Origin: Prosthecobacter debontii
GTDB lineage: Bacteria > Verrucomicrobiota > Verrucomicrobiia > Verrucomicrobiales > Akkermansiaceae
DNA length: 18,280 bases
NCBI GenBank assembly: GCA_945885485.1
Contig: CAMCYT010000025.1
Coordinates: 1 to 18,280 of the forward strand
Direction of reading: 5' to 3'
The notes under the pieces were generated by a model that worked only from the letters and a program-made list of their open reading frames with translations, did no database searches and was not told the DNA's origin. Below, piece after piece: positions 14,831 through 18,280 of the stretch; within the stretch, counting starts at the first letter, position 1; each line of letters starts with the position of its first letter. Made by a program: the position numbers and the translations under genes.

Positions 14831-15106
14831 GTGCTTCGGCGAAGCCCCGGGAAGCGATCAATCCCTTGAAGAGGTCAAAAGTCGAAAGTCTTAAAGTCCT
14901 AGTTACAATCGCTGGTGCGATTATTCTATAAAGCTGGAACATCGACCTTCGACCTTCGCCTTTAAGACCTTCGACCTTTACATCTGAAATATTCTCGGGC
15001 CTTTACACGCCGTTGACGACCCTGATCAAAAATATCCACGCGCTATCCATCTAGCAGACGTGAGACCGACCTAGATATTCTACTTTTGATTCCCCATTCA
15101 AATGAC
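14831..15106. repeat. Gene-free repeat stretch with imperfect inverted repeat
   Basis: No gene is supported. AAAAGTCGAAAGTCTTAAAG (14877-14896) and CTTTAAGACCTTCGACCTTT (14960-14979) are reverse complements at 18 of 20 positions, enclosing 63 bp. The right arm is rich in the word GACCTTCGAC. From 15026 a segment of about 40 bp resembles 11410-11449 inside the second REP pair, sharing ATCCATCTAGC and CGTGAGA. The stretch is a mosaic of repeat pieces. Confidence 0.6.
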
Positions 15107-15361
15107 TCAACGGTCGGCAGCATGAATATCCAATATTTTCACATGACCGTCTGCATCATCGATCCAATACATCAATGCGAAATCCCCCACGATTGCAATG
15201 TGTAGAACCCGTCCCGTATCGTCATAATCATTAGCTTCAGAACATCCGAGGGGATCTTCAGCAATTGCAGCAAATGTTGCTCGAATGGGCTTTCTTAGCC
15301 GAGCCGGTAGTCGCTCAACGAACTCAACCACGTCGATTGATATGAGAAGTCAATAATTCAT
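15107..15361 (-). pseudogene. RelE/ParE-like toxin frame with TGA at codon 4
   Basis: The frame from ATG 15359-15361 reads MNY, then TGA (15350-15352), then an open frame of 80 codons: LLISIDVVEFVERLPARLRK, a helix-rich middle, DDTGRVLHIAIVGDFALMYW and HVKILDIHAADR. The pattern of an N-terminal helix pair followed by beta strands is that of RelE/ParE-type toxins, in which residues 1-7 form the first strand. The ATG lies 2 bp after the stop of the upstream small gene, as expected for a toxin-antitoxin pair, which suggests that this is the ancestral start. A single change such as CGA or TGG to TGA would explain the stop. Alternatively translation begins at GTG 15329-15331, giving 74 residues without the first strand. 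Either way the toxin is probably weakened or lost. Confidence 0.6.
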
Positions 15362-15363
15362 GC

Positions 15364-15558
15364 TCAAGAAGCAAGCCGTTGATCATACTCCTCAAGCGAA
15401 AGCCAGTTTTCAGGATTGTGATCGTCAATTTTCCCAGCCATGGCAGTCCGATATTCAGCCAGATCCTTGTGTCTAAGTGCAACGAGATAAGCAGCAAGCT
15501 GACGTCTTTCCTCTAAAGGAAGACTCTCAATCTCGGACTTGATTTCATTGACGCTCAC
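15364..15558 (-). CDS. Small antitoxin-like protein paired with RelE/ParE-like frame
   Basis: The 64-residue acidic protein begins MSVNEIKSEIESLPLEERRQLAAYLVALRH and ends NPENWLSLEEYDQRLAS. Such proteins are usually found just upstream of RelE/ParE-like genes, as here, with 2 bp between its stop and the ATG of that frame. It is likely to be the antitoxin that binds the toxin; a DNA-binding fold is not obvious. The start is GTG at 15556-15558, within a CTCACGTGAG palindrome. No alternative ATG is available. Confidence 0.7.
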   Translation of the reverse strand: MSVNEIKSEIESLPLEERRQLAAYLVALRHKDLAEYRTAMAGKIDDHNPENWLSLEEYDQRLAS

Positions 15559-15701
15559 GTGAGTAACTTAATGGTGACGTTGGATTTGGCAATCCTTTCG
15601 CTCATATGGAATGCCATTCTAATCCCTATTTTTGAGTTGGCTATTTATTACCCACCTTTCATCTAGCGCAACCCACTGTTCCCTGCTATCCAACCTCAAT
15701 C

Positions 15702-16721
15702 ATGAAATATCTCTTAGCATGCACCCTCCTTCTCTGGGACACTATCACTCCCACTTTTGGCTGCGCGGCAGTCACTGTCTCAAGTGGAAACGTAGTGAAT
15801 GCTGATCAGACCGTGATCATGATTTGGGATAAGGAAAAGCAAACCCAGCACTTCATTCGTCAGGCGAATTTTAAAACCGATGCAAAAGATGTTGGCTTCA
15901 TTGTTCCATCGCCATCGCGGCCGCAGTTAGAAGAATCCGGTAACGAGGCATTCGCTACACTCAAGGAAATCACCGCGCCATACATATGGAGCGGACCTTC
16001 CATTTCGATTGGCTGTTCTGCAGCTCCTGCTCCCATGAGACAAGAAAACAGCGTCCGCATCATCGAAGAAAAACGCGTCGCGGGATACGACGCCACGGTG
16101 CTAACCGCGCGTTCGGGCAAGGATCTGGTCGCATGGTTAGAGCAAAACGGATATCCTTACTCGCCAGCATTAGCAGAATGGGCCGCGCCTTATCTCGGCG
16201 GCGATTGGCATTTCACGGTGCTCAAACTCGCGAAAAGAAGCGCATCGACCCAAGACATCAAAGCCTCCGCCTTGCGCATCACGCTCCACACAGATCGTCC
16301 GCTGTTTCCTTATCGCGAGCCCGAGTCCGCAACTGCGAAAGGAAAGCTCAATGTATCGTCGAGATTGCTTCGGATCTATTTCATCGCCGAGGCACGTTAT
16401 CGCGGACAAATCGACGCAGGCAAAAAGTGGAGTGGCGAAGCCGTGTGGGCGAAGGACATCACTCGACACAAATCCAGCCTGCTGAAATCTTTGAAACTCC
16501 CTGATTCGACCGGTCCGAAGACGTGGTGGCTCACCGAGTTCGAAGACAACTGGCGTTATGAAAAAGCCGCAGGCGATGTCTATTTCTCGCCAAATCCCAA
16601 GCAGACCGATTTAGACACCCGCAGCACAGGCCGCGCACCCTCCTACGATGCAGCTTTTCTAGGAGCTTTCTTGTTTCTAGGAATAAGATCTCTCTTCCGT
16701 AGGCGGCAGGTTGGAATCTGA
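15702..16721 (+). CDS. DUF2330 family secreted or membrane-anchored protein
   Basis: The 339-residue protein has a signal peptide (MKYLLACTLLLWDTITPTFG, next to CAA) and a C-terminal helix followed by basic residues (AAFLGAFLFLGIRSLFRRRQ), so it is exported and anchored in a membrane by its tail. The middle matches DUF2330: NADQTVIMIWDKEKQTQHFI near the start, DVGFIVPSPSRPQ, the LVAWLEQNGYPYSP and WAAPYLGGDWHFTVLKL segments, and a strand-rich part ending near RPLFPYREPE. The family has no known function. A cysteine at about residue 21 after the leader could make a lipoprotein, but the lipobox is not convincing. It stands alone on this strand after a 143-bp gap, with no visible terminator or Shine-Dalgarno sequence. 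Confidence 0.85.
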   Translation: MKYLLACTLLLWDTITPTFGCAAVTVSSGNVVNADQTVIMIWDKEKQTQHFIRQANFKTDAKDVGFIVPSPSRPQLEESGNEAFATLKEITAPYIWSGPSISIGCSAAPAPMRQENSVRIIEEKRVAGYDATVLTARSGKDLVAWLEQNGYPYSPALAEWAAPYLGGDWHFTVLKLAKRSASTQDIKASALRITLHTDRPLFPYREPESATAKGKLNVSSRLLRIYFIAEARYRGQIDAGKKWSGEAVWAKDITRHKSSLLKSLKLPDSTGPKTWWLTEFEDNWRYEKAAGDVYFSPNPKQTDLDTRSTGRAPSYDAAFLGAFLFLGIRSLFRRRQVGI

Positions 16722-16771
16722 ATTCATTCCCCGAGCTTGCATCTCAGCTCCACAGGGCTTTACCTACCCAC

Positions 16772-17023
16772 ATGGAGTCACACGAGTGGAATGAGCGGAC
16801 AGAAGAAGGGAAACGGTTTTTCCGCGGGAATTTCCACGGAAACGAATGGAGAATTTTGACCACCCTGCAAACCGATCCCGATTGGGAAGTTCTCGAACAA
16901 CCCTCCGAAGAAGTCTGGCGAGCCCTGCGCGACATCGTCTGGAAAAAATATCAACGCAAACGCTGCCCATGGGAACGCGTCACCTCTATCGACAAAATCC
17001 TCGGCGACGATGTTCCGAAGTAA
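16772..17023 (+). CDS. Conserved-looking 83-residue protein of unknown function
   Basis: The protein starts MESHEWNERTEEGKRFFRGN and ends WERVTSIDKILGDDVPK. It is rich in Trp, Arg and charged residues, has no signal peptide or membrane helix, and looks globular and cytoplasmic. I do not recognise a named domain. The start ATG follows CCCAC with no Shine-Dalgarno sequence. Reasons to treat it as real are its protein-like composition and the tight fit of its end: its stop is 3 bp from the stop of the convergent pilT. It lies 50 bp after the DUF2330 gene and may be cotranscribed with it. Confidence 0.65.
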   Translation: MESHEWNERTEEGKRFFRGNFHGNEWRILTTLQTDPDWEVLEQPSEEVWRALRDIVWKKYQRKRCPWERVTSIDKILGDDVPK

Positions 17024-17026
17024 CCC

Positions 17027-18136
17027 CTAGTGCGACATCGGATTCTCGCCTGATGCATCTCCAAGATGCTGCTTATCTTTCGGCAAGAATTTCTTAAAGC
17101 GGGTTTTATCGATTGCTTTCATATAGGCCTCTTCAGGTGCGATCATTCCTTCGCGGAGCTTCGACCAGATCGACTCGTCCATGAACTGCATGCCCTCACC
17201 CTTGCCGCCGGTGATGACGTCATGAAGTTTCTGCGTTGCTCCCTCTCGGATGATTGCAGAAACGGCGGGAGTCGCGAACATGATTTCATGCACGGCTACA
17301 CGGCCGGGTTTGTCCACACGCCTGCATAGGAGCTGCGCTACCACTCCGCGCAAGGATGCAGCGAGCATAGTGCGAACTTGTGACTGCTGGTCGGCAGGAA
17401 AAACGTCGATGATACGGTCGATGGTTTTACGGGCGTTGTTGGTATGCAGGGTGCCAAAAACAAGAAGACCCGTTTCCGCCGCCGTGAGTGCGAGCGAAAT
17501 GGTTTCTAAATCCCGCATCTCCCCCACCAGAACAATGTCCGAATCCTCCCGCAACGCGGCACGCAGTCCATCGGCGAAGGACGGGGTCTGGATCGGCACT
17601 TCACGTTGCGTCAAAATCGATTTCTTATTTCTGTGCACAAACTCAATCGGCTCTTCTACCGTGATGATGTGACGCGCAAAGTTGGTATTGATGTAATCTA
17701 ACAGCGCAGCGAGTGTTGTTGACTTTCCAGATCCTGTGGGTCCCGTGACCAACACCAAGCCGGAGCGCATGTGCCCGAATTCTTTCACGATTTCTGGAAC
17801 TCCCAACGATTCGAGCGACATGATTTCTGTTGGAATCAATCGAAACACCGCCGCAAGGCCGTATTGTTGCTGGAGGTAGTTGCAACGGAAACGCGAATCC
17901 TCATCCATCTCATAAGCAAAATCGAGATCACCGACTTTCAAATATTTTTCGAATGCTTTGGGATCACAAATTTCCGCCAAGAGCTCCTTGAAAGATTCAC
18001 CTTCTAAAATTTCTTCGCCTTCAATCGCTGTCACCGCACCGTGCACGCGTATCTTTGGAGGCTGACCCTCAGAAAGGTGCAAGTCCGAGCCTTTGCTCTC
18101 AATCAGTTTTTTGAATAGCGCATCAATTCTGGCCAT
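17027..18136 (-). CDS. pilT: PilT-family type IV pilus retraction ATPase
   Basis: The 369-residue protein has the usual PilT size. The N-terminal PAS-like domain begins MARIDALFKKLIESKGSDLHL. The ATPase part carries Walker A GPTGSGKST (132-140), the Asp box with EEP (161-163), Walker B DIVLVGEMRD (200-209) with catalytic E206, and the His box TLHTNNA (229-235). The C-terminal part has VSAIIREG, which corresponds to the AIRNLIRE retraction motif, and QFMDESIWSKLREG. PilT hexamers disassemble the pilus at the inner membrane and support twitching motility and DNA uptake. The ATG at 18134-18136 follows TTCGAC. The C-terminal 20 residues are a loose polar tail. A second PilT-like gene ends 44 bp upstream on the same strand, which suggests an operon. 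Confidence 0.95.
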   Translation of the reverse strand: MARIDALFKKLIESKGSDLHLSEGQPPKIRVHGAVTAIEGEEILEGESFKELLAEICDPKAFEKYLKVGDLDFAYEMDEDSRFRCNYLQQQYGLAAVFRLIPTEIMSLESLGVPEIVKEFGHMRSGLVLVTGPTGSGKSTTLAALLDYINTNFARHIITVEEPIEFVHRNKKSILTQREVPIQTPSFADGLRAALREDSDIVLVGEMRDLETISLALTAAETGLLVFGTLHTNNARKTIDRIIDVFPADQQSQVRTMLAASLRGVVAQLLCRRVDKPGRVAVHEIMFATPAVSAIIREGATQKLHDVITGGKGEGMQFMDESIWSKLREGMIAPEEAYMKAIDKTRFKKFLPKDKQHLGDASGENPMSH

Positions 18137-18180
18137 GTCGAAATTTTAGTTTTAGGTAAATTATTAGATTAAAAGAATTG

Positions 18181-18280
18181 TCACGACTGAAGGAAAATCC
18201 TCATTTGAGCCTTATCCTCAGAGCGGAACATGAGATCATCAGCACCGATGATTCCTTTGATGTAAAGCTGGCGGAGAGAT
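18181..18280 (-). CDS. C-terminal end of a second PilT-like ATPase (partial)
   Basis: Only the last 33 residues and the TGA (18181-18183) lie in the window; the rest is past the right edge. The visible tail (SLRQLYIKGIIGADDLMFRS, then EDKAQMRIFLQS) matches the C-terminal helical part of PilT-family proteins, in which a segment like LRxLYxxGxISxEDAxxxS is typical. It lies 44 bp upstream of the complete pilT in the same orientation. Verrucomicrobia often carry adjacent pilT paralogues, so this reading is likely. Homology rests on a short piece. Confidence 0.6.
   Translation of the reverse strand, partial: SLRQLYIKGIIGADDLMFRSEDKAQMRIFLQS

Overview
The window most resembles Verrucomicrobiota, probably Verrucomicrobiales. 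The main evidence is the 1077-residue secreted protein at 11575-14808. It joins a beta-propeller dehydrogenase-like domain, HEAT-like repeats and a C-terminal CxxCH haem c domain, an architecture known mainly from Planctomycetes and Verrucomicrobia. The DUF2330 protein, the ELM1-family protein, the unlinked sucAB pair and the PilT ATPases fit a Gram-negative bacterium of this group. This assignment is inference; no rRNA or other marker gene is present.

Layout. 1-765 (minus) is the N-terminal part of an MFS transporter that runs off the left edge. 863-1003 is a REP-like hairpin array ending at the stop codon of an ELM1-family gene (1007-1882, minus). 1930-2133 is a cluster of short perfect hairpins. 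2197-2837 (minus) is a VapBC toxin-antitoxin pair behind a 27-bp palindrome. 2937-3340 holds a 120-bp direct duplication of the 3' end of the next gene, flanking an inverted REP pair. 3227-5005 (minus) is an MsbA-like ABC exporter. 5071-9291 (minus) is sucA-sucB. A divergent ABC ATPase (9423-10355, plus) is followed by a 151-bp element with 20-bp inverted ends, an SGNH hydrolase, a second REP pair and the large haem dehydrogenase. 14805-15080 holds more repeats. 15107-15558 (minus) is a RelE/ParE-like pair in which the toxin frame has an early TGA. A DUF2330 protein and an 83-residue unknown protein follow on plus, and then a PilT ATPase with the last 33 codons of a second PilT-like gene (minus).

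The metabolic core is the 2-oxoglutarate dehydrogenase E1/E2 pair. The E2 has two lipoyl domains and no recognisable E3-binding domain. The MsbA-like exporter and the ELM1-like protein may both serve the cell envelope; vapBC and repeats now lie between them. The secreted hydrolase and haem dehydrogenase look like periplasmic polymer or sugar degradation. PilT proteins drive pilus retraction.

The most distinctive feature is a repeat family: a GTAG (or its complement CTAC) at the foot of a perfect or near-perfect hairpin whose stem sequence varies while pairing is kept. Copies sit 0-16 bp from four gene stop codons, often as inverted pairs about 130-150 bp long. This is the layout of REP/REPIN elements mobilised by RAYT (TnpA-REP) transposases. 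No transposase gene is in the window.
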